This document shows, piece after piece, positions 17,458 through 25,668 of a stretch of 64,000 bases of DNA. Numbering within the stretch: the stretch's first letter is position 1; every line of letters begins with the position of its first letter. This DNA is from Marinobacterium mangrovicola. Lineage in GTDB: Bacteria > Pseudomonadota > Gammaproteobacteria > Pseudomonadales > Balneatricaceae. The translations under genes were made by a program, and so were the position numbers. The notes beneath the pieces are model-generated. The model was not told the origin of the DNA. It did no database searches and was given only the letters and a program-made list of their open reading frames with translations. The DNA is taken from the NCBI RefSeq assembly GCF_004339595.1, contig NZ_SMFU01000007.1:928658-992657 (forward strand), read 5' to 3'.

Positions 17458-17862
17458 TACGATAGCCTTTTCTGGTTGGGTAGGGGGCAGCGGTGAACTG
17501 CTCCTGTAGGGATCAACAAGTCCCATACATTCTTGCTATCGCGCGGGTGAACGCCGAGGGAGGTCGCCCCTGTTTTCCCGGGACCTGAGCTCGGGATGCG
17601 GGGGAAAAACACCTAATTCCAAAGCCTCCTGTTCCCGGGTCGTAGAGGGCTGGGTCTTAAGTATTAGGACGGCCACTGACTGATAAGTATTCGGTCTGAG
17701 GAAAAGGCGAGGCGCCTGGCTTGGTTCGAAGACTTAAGCCCGGTCGGTGGACGCTGAATATTTGTAACTCAAATCTAAGCAGTAATATTTCAGGACAACA
17801 AATTTGAAGAGACGAGTATCGGCGTAACTTGCCGATACTCGTTGGGCCGAGAGTGAAGCGCC
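17458..17862. other. Intergenic region between exaA and the first TonB receptor gene
   Basis: 405 bp without a convincing gene. It holds the exaA promoter region with a GGGTCT-TA-AGTATT dyad at 17652-17665, and paired CCCGGG-containing segments near 17577 and 17635 that could pair with each other. The short frame on the minus strand at 17657-17866 has no family resemblance and no ribosome site. Confidence 0.6.
17652..17665. promoter_or_regulatory. Dyad upstream of exaA
   Basis: GGGTCT-TA-AGTATT about 195 bp upstream of the exaA start. The complement of the site before pedF (GGGTCT-TT-AGTAGT) is nearly the same. Confidence 0.5.
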
Positions 17863-20298
17863 TCAAAAGTCGTGTTTGAAGGATAGTGTGATGTTGCGAG
17901 GCTCACCCATGAACGGCCCATAGTTCGTACCCGAGCCGCCTAATGACGAGTAATACTCTTTATCGAAGATATTGTTGATGTTCAGTTGCAAGCGGGTTTG
18001 CGGATTCATCTGATACTTTGTCATCGCATCGAAGACCGCGTAGGACGGCTGCTCTATGCGATAGCCGGTACCGGTTTTGTAGATTTTGCTTTGCGCACGC
18101 ATGCTGCCGCCAATACTGAAGCGATACAGATCTCCACCCAGTTGGTAAACCGATGAGAGTTTGAAAGAGTGGCGTGGCGTATTGTAGGAATAATAGGTTT
18201 CACCTTTGTTAGCTCCCTCGACATATTCCGATTCTGAGTAGGTATAGCCGGCCGATAGATTCCAGCGGTCGGTGATCTCGCCGGAAGCATCAATTTCAAA
18301 TCCGCGGGTGCGAACACGCTCTGCGGCCTCGTAACAGCTTGAGAACGCCGGGTTACAGTAGTTGACGTTATCCAGACGGGTGGCGAGGTTGTCGCGATTG
18401 GTTTCAAACAGCGCAATGGAGCCATTAAACCGGCCATCCAGAGACTCAAACTTGAGGCCAATTTCTTTGTTGTTGCCCTCTTCGGGGGGCAGCAGTGAAC
18501 CGCTGATATCGTAGTTCTGCTGAGGCTGGAATATCTCGGTATAGCTGGTGTAGGCGGTCAGCGTATCGCTGAGGTCGTAAGTGAGGCCGTAGTAAGGCAA
18601 GACATAGCCGTCCTCCTGATAGTCGCTCCAGCTGGCGAATGTGGTTTCCGATCCATAATCAAACCAACTCACCCGGGTACCCAGTACCAGATTGAGATCG
18701 TCCATCGGGTTGAGTTGCAGTGCGCTGTAAAGACCGTACTGTTTCTGGTCGTAGGTGGCGAGTATGGAGCCAACGTCGATATGCTGGCGTTCCGTTGAAG
18801 ATGGGTCCCAGTTTTCCGGATCGATTGGAAGGCGTGTGCCGGAGCCGCCGAGATAGGAGAGTATCTCCTGGTCGTAGTTGGCGCCGATGACCAGTTTGTG
18901 TTCACGGCCAAACAGATCGAATGGACCGTTGGCATGAATATCGAGAGAGCGCGCCTTATGATCGTAGTCGTAGGCACGTACATCCTTCACCAGATCGCCA
19001 CTGTAGCGCCAGGTGTAGGAAGCGAGCATCTCCGATTGCGCCTTGGAGTATCGCCCTGAAACCTTTAATTTCCACTCGTTGGCCAGTGCCTGCTCCAGAT
19101 CGAGGTAGGCCGCATTCTCTTCCCTGTCGAGATACTCCCAGTCTGCCGCCAGGTTATCTTCGGGGCGTAAATCATAGAAAGAACCGTCGGTTTTGGTGGG
19201 AAAGCCACCCCAGGAGTAACCGTCATGGTGGGTTTTCTGATGACTGAGGCCCAGGCTGAGCAGTGTGCTTTCGGTCAGGTCTGCATCAAGTACCGCATAA
19301 TAAAGATAGTTTTCACGCTCGCTATCCTCTTCAAAGTCATCGCCGCCCTGCACCGAAGAAACAAAGCGCCCACGCAGGGTTTCACTTTCATTTAACGCAC
19401 CGGAGGTATCAAAGGTCAGGCGTCCATTACCGAAAACGGAAGCGCTGCCACTGATAGAGGTTTGGTTTTCAGCGGTGGGTCTCTTTCGTACCAGGTTTAT
19501 GGAAGCAGAAGGGTCGCCAGCACCCTGGGTAAGGCCGGTCGCACCACGGACCACCTCGACCCGGTCATACATCGCCATCACATCATCGCCGATGATGTCA
19601 CGGGCATAGTAATGTACGTGGCTCGAGACCCCGTCGTATTGAATATTATCGATAGTCGCGCCGCGCGAAATATACTCCCAGCGCGTTGCTCCAACCCGCG
19701 ATACGTTGATACCTGTGGTGTCCTGGAGCGCTTCATCCACTGTCTGGTAATTCTGGTCCTCGATTTTCTGCTGGGTAATCACACTGACCGACTGCGGCGT
19801 CTCCCGAATAGACAGGTTCATTTTGGTCGCTGTTGATGTGGCGCCAGTGGTGTAGGAACCGGTGTTCTCGGTAACGCCGCGAGCAAAATCAGAGTCGCCC
19901 TCAACCTTGATAGTCGACAGGGATGCGCTGTCGCCGTTACCGGACGACACCGTGATACTTGAACCCTCGATGCTGTAGTTCATAGATGTTCCCTGCAGTA
20001 AGCGGGAGAGGGCGGAGTTCACTTCCATCCGTCCTTCAACCGCAGAGCTGGTAAGACCGGCGAGATCATTCGGGCTGTATAGCACTTGATAACCCGACTG
20101 CCGGCCAAAGGTGTTCAGCGCCTGGCTGAGGTTCTGTGCTGGAATATTGAATGTGGCCTCGGCGGCCTGCACCTGCATGGCGATTGGAGCGCTAAGCGCG
20201 GCAAGGAGTACGGCGCTGGCGGAGTAGCGGGGCAGGTGGAAGGCACGGGTTTTACGAATGGCCTGGTTTAGGCGGTTAAGTGCTGGCTGCGTTGGCAT
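17863..20298 (-). CDS. TonB-dependent siderophore receptor with STN signalling domain (copy 1)
   Basis: An 811-residue outer-membrane receptor. Order: long signal peptide ending VQAAEA, an STN domain (FNIPAQNLSQALNTFGRQSG...LLQGTSMNYSIEGSSITV) that contacts a FecR-type anti-sigma factor, a TonB-box region, a plug (SIRETPQSVSVITQQKIED...MYDRVEVVRGATGLTQGAGDPSASINLVRKRP) and a 22-strand barrel ending ITLSFKHDF with terminal Phe. The pattern is that of ferric hydroxamate/catecholate receptors such as FpvA/FoxA; the ligand is not readable. The ATG at 20298 is preferred over a TTG at 20316. A Fur-box-like sequence lies 28 bp upstream. The first ~140 residues and the promoter are nearly identical to the second receptor gene at 20539. 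Confidence 0.92.
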   Translation of the reverse strand: MPTQPALNRLNQAIRKTRAFHLPRYSASAVLLAALSAPIAMQVQAAEATFNIPAQNLSQALNTFGRQSGYQVLYSPNDLAGLTSSAVEGRMEVNSALSRLLQGTSMNYSIEGSSITVSSGNGDSASLSTIKVEGDSDFARGVTENTGSYTTGATSTATKMNLSIRETPQSVSVITQQKIEDQNYQTVDEALQDTTGINVSRVGATRWEYISRGATIDNIQYDGVSSHVHYYARDIIGDDVMAMYDRVEVVRGATGLTQGAGDPSASINLVRKRPTAENQTSISGSASVFGNGRLTFDTSGALNESETLRGRFVSSVQGGDDFEEDSERENYLYYAVLDADLTESTLLSLGLSHQKTHHDGYSWGGFPTKTDGSFYDLRPEDNLAADWEYLDREENAAYLDLEQALANEWKLKVSGRYSKAQSEMLASYTWRYSGDLVKDVRAYDYDHKARSLDIHANGPFDLFGREHKLVIGANYDQEILSYLGGSGTRLPIDPENWDPSSTERQHIDVGSILATYDQKQYGLYSALQLNPMDDLNLVLGTRVSWFDYGSETTFASWSDYQEDGYVLPYYGLTYDLSDTLTAYTSYTEIFQPQQNYDISGSLLPPEEGNNKEIGLKFESLDGRFNGSIALFETNRDNLATRLDNVNYCNPAFSSCYEAAERVRTRGFEIDASGEITDRWNLSAGYTYSESEYVEGANKGETYYSYNTPRHSFKLSSVYQLGGDLYRFSIGGSMRAQSKIYKTGTGYRIEQPSYAVFDAMTKYQMNPQTRLQLNINNIFDKEYYSSLGGSGTNYGPFMGEPRNITLSFKHDF

Positions 20299-20325
20299 AG
20301 GGATTCCCGGATGCAATCGTTAACT

Positions 20326-20344
20326 GGAAATGGTTATCGTTACC
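20326..20344. promoter_or_regulatory. Fur-box-like sequence before receptor copy 1
   Basis: On the minus strand GGTAACGATAACCATTTCC agrees with the Fur consensus at 14 of 19 positions. An identical copy precedes the second receptor. Confidence 0.55.
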
Positions 20345-20538
20345 AGTAAGACGATGGTGAGCTGAAATTCGGGAATCGATTTCTGAAAAAATTTCCGACT
20401 TGTTGAAGAGGCTTATGAAAATCCGGTCCGATAACTGCAAAACGTGAACGGACCGGTCGAAATCTTAGCAGTGGCAGTCAATCGGTAGGAGGGCCTTTGG
20501 TGAGACCCTTTGTCGATGAATATCTCGCAAGGGAGAGG

Positions 20539-23016
20539 CTAGAACTGATATTTCATCGTCAGCATCAGGTTTCTCGGTTCACCGTAGTAACCGCTCAGGA
20601 AAGTGCTTTCAATTGAGCTCATGTACTCTTCATCAAAGAGGTTGTTTACGTTAACGGTAGCAGAGAGATTTGGATTGAACTGGTATTTGCCCATGAGGTC
20701 GACGACAGTGTAACCGTCTTGCTCTGCCTCGAATACTACTCCGGGTACCTGCCAGGTCGTGGCTGAAAAGTAGATATCACTCTGCCAGTTTACGCCGCCA
20801 CCAAGTGTCAGTTTGTTACCGAAATAAGCCGGGGTATAGGTAGTCCAGAGTTTCACCATGTTTTTCGGGGCGACGGAAGAGAGCCGCTCACCGTCCGAGT
20901 CTTGTATCAAACTATGGCTGTAGCTGGCTGATATATTCCATCGAGGAGTGATTTGACCATTTATCTCGATATCCAGTCCGCGCGTTGTCGCACCATCAAC
21001 CGCTCTGTAAGCAGAGGTCGTTGTACCCTCAACAACGCCGCCGGATGCTTCAGCAAGGTTGTCCTGCTTAATTTCATAGAGTGCAATTGCGGTATTCACA
21101 CGGCCATCAAACAGCTCACTTTTCAGTCCCACCTCATAGTTGTCGCCGGTTTCGGGCTCAAGGAGTTGTCCGCTCTCATCCTGATAGCTTTGTGGCTGGA
21201 AGATGCTGGTATAGCTGGCGTAAATCGAGTGCTGAGGAGTCAGGTCATAGACGATGCCCGCATAAGGTGTGACCACTCCGCTTTCGTTGTACTGTGAATA
21301 TCGGTTTGAGCCTGTCCCCTCAACGTATTCAAGAGAGTAATCGTAGTCGTAATCGGAACTACGGGTCCCCAGGATCAACGCTAAGTTATCGGTAGGGTTC
21401 AAGTGTGTCGCCAGATAAACGCCTCGTTGGTGGATGACGGTATCCAGATCATATAACAGGCCAAACCCTGACAGGGGGCGCGGCGGGTTATTGCCCCATG
21501 TATAGAAGTTGACGTAGTTCCCCTCCACATCGGTGCCGTAGTCTGGTTCGTGGCTATTAGCGAATTGGGAGTAACTGTAACCGAACACCAGGTCATGCTG
21601 CTGGCCAAACGCACCGAAGCTGCCATTTAAGTGAAGGTCTAACCCGGTTTGAGTTTGATAGGTCGCGCCGGAGCCACCGTAGAGACGAATTCCATCGCCA
21701 GTCTCCTCGTTGAAGAATCCCCAGCCGGCGTAGGCACCGCTGAACTGCCTATCGAGGTCCATATAGTTTGCCGCCAAGGTAAAGCTCCAGTCCTCGTTCA
21801 GCTGTTGTTCAAGGGTTGCGAACGCGGTGTAGGTCTTTTTGTTATCGGATGACCATTTTGCGGCGTGGCTGGTTGAGCGTGAAAAGTCGGTTCGTGAACC
21901 GTCATCGTAGAATAGTGGGAAGCCAGAGCCAGTGGAGCCTCGCGGAGCGTCCTCCTGATAATCTACACCCAAAGTCAGGAGCGTTGAGTCGCTGAGATCG
22001 GCTTCGAGTACACCGTACAATACGGTTTTCTCTGTTTCATAGTAGTCAATGAAACTATCGCCTTGGCGATAAGCTCCCACCATGCGTCCACGCACCGTTC
22101 CTGCTTCATTTAAAGGGCCAGAGAGGTCAAGTTGCGAACCATAAAGATCCCAAGAGCCGGTTGTTCCGGTAATCGAGCCTTGAAATACCGAGGTGGGACG
22201 TTTACGCACCATATTAATGGTACCTGAAGGGTCGCCTGCGCCAGACATTAAGCCGTTGGCACCGCGCAAAACTTCGATGTGGTCATAGATTGCCATATCA
22301 GACAGCCCTTGAGGCGTCGCCTGAGTCGATGAAATTGAATAGGTGGGTATGCCGTCTATCGAGTAGGTATCTATCACGTAACCACGCGAATAGATGGTGT
22401 AGCGCTCTGAGCCAAGCTCTTGTACCGTTATTCCGGGTGTCTGCTCTAGCACATCTCTGATCGTTTCAAGGCCCTGATCCTCCATCCTTGCACGGGTGAT
22501 AATGCTGACTGACTGCGGCGTTTCTTTCAGCGTCATCGGCAGTTTGGTGGCGGTCGTGGTTGGACCAGCCGTGGTATAGGAACCGGTGTTTTCAGTCAGA
22601 TTGCTCGCAGCAACGCCTGTCACCGTGATCGCGGACAGGGATGCGCTGTCGCCGTTACCGGACGACACGGTGATACTTGACCCCTTGATGCTGTAGTTCA
22701 GCGATGTTCCCTGCAGTAAGCGGGAGAGGGCGGAGTTCACTTCCATCCTTCCTTCAACCGCAGAGCTGGTAAGACCGGCGAGATCATTCGGGCTGTATAG
22801 CACTTGATAACCCGACTGCTGACCAAAGGTGTTCAGCGCCTGGCTGAGGTTCTGTGCTGGAATATTGAATGTGGCCTCGGCGGCCTGCACCTGCATAGCG
22901 ACGGGAGCGCTAAGCGCGGCGAGGAGTGCGGCGCTGGCGGAGTAGCGGGACAGGTGGAAGGCACGGGTTTTAAGAATGGCCTGGTTTAGGCGGTTCAGTG
23001 CTGGCTGCGTTGGCAT
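20539..23016 (-). CDS. TonB-dependent siderophore receptor with STN signalling domain (copy 2)
   Basis: An 825-residue paralogue of the receptor at 17863. The signal peptide and STN domain differ at only a few positions (QQ for RQ, LNYSIKG for MNYSIEG), whereas after residue ~140 plug and barrel diverge strongly. The plug reads TLKETPQSVSIITRARMEDQ...IYDHIEVLRGANGLMSGAGDPSGTINMVRKRP and the barrel ends LMLTMKYQF. The two receptors should therefore take different siderophores while signalling through the same FecR. ATG at 23016; Fur-box-like sequence upstream. The FecR gene begins just beyond, in the same direction. Confidence 0.92.
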   Translation of the reverse strand: MPTQPALNRLNQAILKTRAFHLSRYSASAALLAALSAPVAMQVQAAEATFNIPAQNLSQALNTFGQQSGYQVLYSPNDLAGLTSSAVEGRMEVNSALSRLLQGTSLNYSIKGSSITVSSGNGDSASLSAITVTGVAASNLTENTGSYTTAGPTTTATKLPMTLKETPQSVSIITRARMEDQGLETIRDVLEQTPGITVQELGSERYTIYSRGYVIDTYSIDGIPTYSISSTQATPQGLSDMAIYDHIEVLRGANGLMSGAGDPSGTINMVRKRPTSVFQGSITGTTGSWDLYGSQLDLSGPLNEAGTVRGRMVGAYRQGDSFIDYYETEKTVLYGVLEADLSDSTLLTLGVDYQEDAPRGSTGSGFPLFYDDGSRTDFSRSTSHAAKWSSDNKKTYTAFATLEQQLNEDWSFTLAANYMDLDRQFSGAYAGWGFFNEETGDGIRLYGGSGATYQTQTGLDLHLNGSFGAFGQQHDLVFGYSYSQFANSHEPDYGTDVEGNYVNFYTWGNNPPRPLSGFGLLYDLDTVIHQRGVYLATHLNPTDNLALILGTRSSDYDYDYSLEYVEGTGSNRYSQYNESGVVTPYAGIVYDLTPQHSIYASYTSIFQPQSYQDESGQLLEPETGDNYEVGLKSELFDGRVNTAIALYEIKQDNLAEASGGVVEGTTTSAYRAVDGATTRGLDIEINGQITPRWNISASYSHSLIQDSDGERLSSVAPKNMVKLWTTYTPAYFGNKLTLGGGVNWQSDIYFSATTWQVPGVVFEAEQDGYTVVDLMGKYQFNPNLSATVNVNNLFDEEYMSSIESTFLSGYYGEPRNLMLTMKYQF

Positions 23017-23043
23017 AGGGATTCCCGGATGCAATCGTTAACT

Positions 23044-23062
23044 GGAAATGGTTATCGTTACC
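23044..23062. promoter_or_regulatory. Fur-box-like sequence before receptor copy 2
   Basis: Same 19 bases as at 20326-20344, at the same 28-bp distance from the ATG. It is part of the duplicated promoter segment. Confidence 0.55.
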
Positions 23063-23113
23063 AGTAAGACGATGGCGAGTTGAAATTTGGGAATCGATTT
23101 GTGAAAAATATTT

Positions 23114-24133
23114 TTAGCGCAGGCTGATAACCAGCTGATCGTTGCCACGCTGGCTGATACGCACCGGCAATATCCGTGGCAGTGTGCGGACGAGCTCCTC
23201 AATATTGGCGGTGTTATAGATGCCGCCGACACGCAACTCGGCCACTTCCGGGCTCGCGAGGACGACCGGCTCCTCCAGGTAGCGGTTGATCAGTGGCAGG
23301 GCTTCGCGCAGAGAGAGGTCGTCCAGCACCAATTTGCCATCGACCCAGGAGAGGGCTTCCTCCACATCCACAGGGCTGACACGGGAGCGCAGATTGTCGT
23401 CCGTATAGACCAGTTGCATACCCGGCTCAAGGTTAACGCTGCCTGATTCAGGGTTGGTTTGCGGCTGCACCCTGACTGCGCCTTCCTGCAGGGTAACGCG
23501 CACCTCGCCATTATAGCTCCAGACATTGAACCGGGTGCCGGTGACGATGATATCCCGGTCACCGGCGTGGACGATAAACGGGTGCTCGGCGTCATGCTCA
23601 ACGGTAAAAAACGCTTCACCGCGGCTCAGTGTTACGGAGCGCCGATCACGAAAATTGGCGAATGAGATTACCGAGTTGCGGTTGATCTCGACCTGGGAAC
23701 CATCAGGCAGATCAGCGACCCGGAGCTCGTTATCGGTGCTATAGCGAGTGTAGGCGTTGGGCACGTAGCCCTGATTCCAACCAAAGATTCCACCAGCCAG
23801 CACAAGCAGACCTGCCGCCACCGCTGCCTGGGCAAAGCGAAAAGGTTTGTTGCGCATGAGCGCTCTGGGAAGAGGGCTGACTCTTGAAAGATCGGCTGAC
23901 GAAGCCGCTGACGGAGCGAAGTCCGGAGGCAGTTGGTCTCCCAGCGCCGAGATCTCAAGCATCGCTTCGTACTCGGCTTTATGCTCTGGCGAGCTGTTGA
24001 TCCAGCGCTGAAAGCTTGTCTGCTCGTCGCTGGTAAGGTCGCCGTCATCAACACGCATACACCAATACGCGGCCTGTTCAGCCAGCCGTTCCCGGGCTTC
24101 TGTATCGAGCGTGTTGGTGTCTGAATGGCTCAT
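23114..24133 (-). CDS. fecR: FecR-family anti-sigma factor/sensor
   Basis: A 339-residue inner-membrane protein. The cytoplasmic N-terminal part (about 1-85) shows the FecR pattern AAYWCMRVDDGDLTSDEQTSFQRWINSSPEHKAEYE that binds the sigma factor. One transmembrane span (about 104-122, AQAAVAAGLLVLAGGIFGW) follows, then the periplasmic FecR domain (RVADLPDGSQVEINRNSVISF, LSRGEAFFTVEHD, VTGTRFNVWSYNGEVRVTLQEGAVRV) and a C-terminal STN-binding region. ATG at 24133 chosen over a TTG three bases upstream. It should pass receptor occupancy to the ECF sigma factor encoded divergently at 24399. Divergent placement is unusual, since fecI and fecR are normally co-directional. Confidence 0.92.
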   Translation of the reverse strand: MSHSDTNTLDTEARERLAEQAAYWCMRVDDGDLTSDEQTSFQRWINSSPEHKAEYEAMLEISALGDQLPPDFAPSAASSADLSRVSPLPRALMRNKPFRFAQAAVAAGLLVLAGGIFGWNQGYVPNAYTRYSTDNELRVADLPDGSQVEINRNSVISFANFRDRRSVTLSRGEAFFTVEHDAEHPFIVHAGDRDIIVTGTRFNVWSYNGEVRVTLQEGAVRVQPQTNPESGSVNLEPGMQLVYTDDNLRSRVSPVDVEEALSWVDGKLVLDDLSLREALPLINRYLEEPVVLASPEVAELRVGGIYNTANIEELVRTLPRILPVRISQRGNDQLVISLR

Positions 24134-24262
24134 CAATAGCTGTCTTATCTGCGTATCTCAAGAAAGGGTAGCTGCGAAGATTGTCATCCCGTTAGTGGGA
24201 TTTCAACTCTTTGGCAGTCGCCCAACCACGGATTATAACCAGTATCCTGCGAGCTCTTTAAC

Positions 24263-24281
24263 AAAGATGCGAATTATTATA
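24263..24281. promoter_or_regulatory. Weak Fur-box-like sequence in the fecI/fecR divergent promoter
   Basis: AAAGATGCGAATTATTATA matches the Fur consensus at 12 of 19 positions. It lies between the divergent start codons (24133 and 24399), where iron control would be expected. Confidence 0.35.
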
Positions 24282-24398
24282 AGTTAGATTTAGAACAAAG
24301 TGTGCCCGCTCAGTAACAGCCTTTCTCGCTGACTGGGGAACGGATGGGGCACAGCGGAAGTTCGGCCTTGAGCTTTGGGTTCGGAGTATCAGCGGACG

Positions 24399-24893
24399 AT
24401 GGAACACTATTATAACGAACTGGTTGGATACCTGACCTCGCGGCTGCGCGATCGGCAGCGGGCGGCGGATGTGGCGCACGATGCCTACGTGCGTGTACTG
24501 GAAAGCGGTAACCTGGCGGTGTTGGATAATCCCCGCGCCTTTCTCTATCGCACCGCCATCAATCTATCGATCGATCTGTATCGACGCGAGAAACGCTTAC
24601 CGCTGGAGCCACTGGAGATCGTGGACACTGTCGATAGAAGTTCACTTAACGAGCCTGAACATCCTGTATCGCAGCTCTACCAGGAGCAGAAAACCCAGTT
24701 GATGCAGCGAGCGCTGAATGAACTCTCGGATAACTGCCGCGAGGCTTTTTTGCTGCGAAAACTGGAGAAACTGTCACACGCCCAGATCGCTGAGCGGATG
24801 CAGATCTCCACCAGCATGGTGCAGAAGCATATAGTAAACGCCATGAAACACTGCCGTATCCGCGTACAGGAGCTGGAAGCGGCTCAAAGTTAG
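24399..24893 (+). CDS. fecI: ECF sigma factor, FecI-type
   Basis: A 164-residue sigma factor with region 2 (LVGYLTSRLRDRQRAADVAHDAYVRVLES...NPRAFLYRTAINLSIDLYRR) and region 4 (LSDNCREAFLLRKLEKLSHAQIAERMQISTSMVQKHIVNAMKHCR), the pattern of iron-starvation sigma factors. The ATG at 24399 gives the usual short N-terminus (MEHYYNEL); the upstream TTG at 24375 is less likely. It should direct transcription of one or both STN-type receptors when their siderophore is bound, and be held by the FecR encoded on the other strand. Confidence 0.92.
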   Translation: MEHYYNELVGYLTSRLRDRQRAADVAHDAYVRVLESGNLAVLDNPRAFLYRTAINLSIDLYRREKRLPLEPLEIVDTVDRSSLNEPEHPVSQLYQEQKTQLMQRALNELSDNCREAFLLRKLEKLSHAQIAERMQISTSMVQKHIVNAMKHCRIRVQELEAAQS

Positions 24894-25047
24894 GTTCACT
24901 GCTTACGCTCTGGCCGGTAGGCGGAACAGGTTTACGCGCGGACCAGCACGGGGCTTTTTCCATGGAAGAACAAAGGCCTACTGGTCAAAAGCGTAAAATC
25001 GTATTAGATTTAGTCCTCTCTTCGAGCGAGCGACCTGTTTACAGTCC

Positions 25048-25542
25048 ATGAACCACCCAAAGCGCTTTTCCAAAACAGTCTGGCTTCTGGTTATCACTTT
25101 GATAACCCAGATGTTCACTGTTGCCGGCGCTAGCGCACATATGGGGCTGATGTCGTCGAAGGGTATGTCCTCTGGGAATCTGTCATCCGCCAGCATGCCT
25201 CACACGGGTTCGGCCCATGAGATGATAAAGCACCTTTCAGCGGGACAAGCTTCGACTGATCAAACCCTTACCGGCAGTGCGCACACAGTGGCCGGCGCCA
25301 ATAGCGATCATGCAAACGGCTGTACCTCGATGAGCTCCGGTTCAGGTGAGGATTCGAACGCCTGGAATAGCTGTGTCGGGCAGGATGACTGCCAGCTGCA
25401 GCATTGCAGCGCCGCCCACGCCATCGCCAAGGTGTTTCCCGCTTCAATCTCCCCGGACCTTAACCAGTCCTGGCCGCGACTCTCACCGCGTCCGCTTCTG
25501 CTGCCTCTGCCTCCGCTGGGCCAACCTCCGAAAACCGCCTGA
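25048..25542 (+). CDS. Secreted Met/His/Cys-containing protein upstream of cusCBA
   Basis: A 164-residue protein with a signal peptide (MNHPKRFSKTVWLLVITLITQMFTVAGASA) followed by a low-complexity region rich in Ser, Met, His and Gly (HMGLMSSKGMSSGN, HTGSAHEMIKH) and a four-Cys block (NGCTSMSSG...NSCVGQDDCQLQHCSAAHA) with a proline-rich end. It resembles CopL/DUF2946-like small periplasmic proteins found ahead of heavy-metal exporters, which suggests metal binding, but the resemblance is in composition and position rather than a firm domain match. The gene is 126 bp upstream of the CusC-type gene on the same strand. Confidence 0.6.
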   Translation: MNHPKRFSKTVWLLVITLITQMFTVAGASAHMGLMSSKGMSSGNLSSASMPHTGSAHEMIKHLSAGQASTDQTLTGSAHTVAGANSDHANGCTSMSSGSGEDSNAWNSCVGQDDCQLQHCSAAHAIAKVFPASISPDLNQSWPRLSPRPLLLPLPPLGQPPKTA

Positions 25543-25602
25543 TCCTCAGGCTGCAGCTAACTGCAGTCCAACCGATCTCCTTTTCGTTTTTTGAATTGGA
25601 TT

Positions 25603-25616
25603 TACGAATTTTCGTA
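25603..25616. promoter_or_regulatory. Perfect inverted repeat before the cus operon
   Basis: TACGAA-TT-TTCGTA, 6-bp arms, 53 bp upstream of the CusC-type start. A possible operator; no known metal-regulator consensus is clearly matched. Confidence 0.3.
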
Positions 25617-25668
25617 GGGCGGCCATTGCATTATCGATGTCCGGTCGCCCAGGCGTGAGGACAGTATC

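Noticed and set aside
9745-17496. Long plus-strand frames opposite the beta-propeller, binding protein and exaA genes
   Set aside because: These are antisense shadows of GC-rich genes; their residues (His/Gly/Val-rich strings) show no domains.
17657-17866. 69-codon minus-strand frame upstream of exaA
   Set aside because: No ribosome site or family match, and it covers the dyad of the exaA promoter.
25340-25372. tRNA-like GATTCGAACGCCTGG sequence
   Set aside because: It sits inside a coding frame and no cloverleaf or acceptor stem can be drawn around it.
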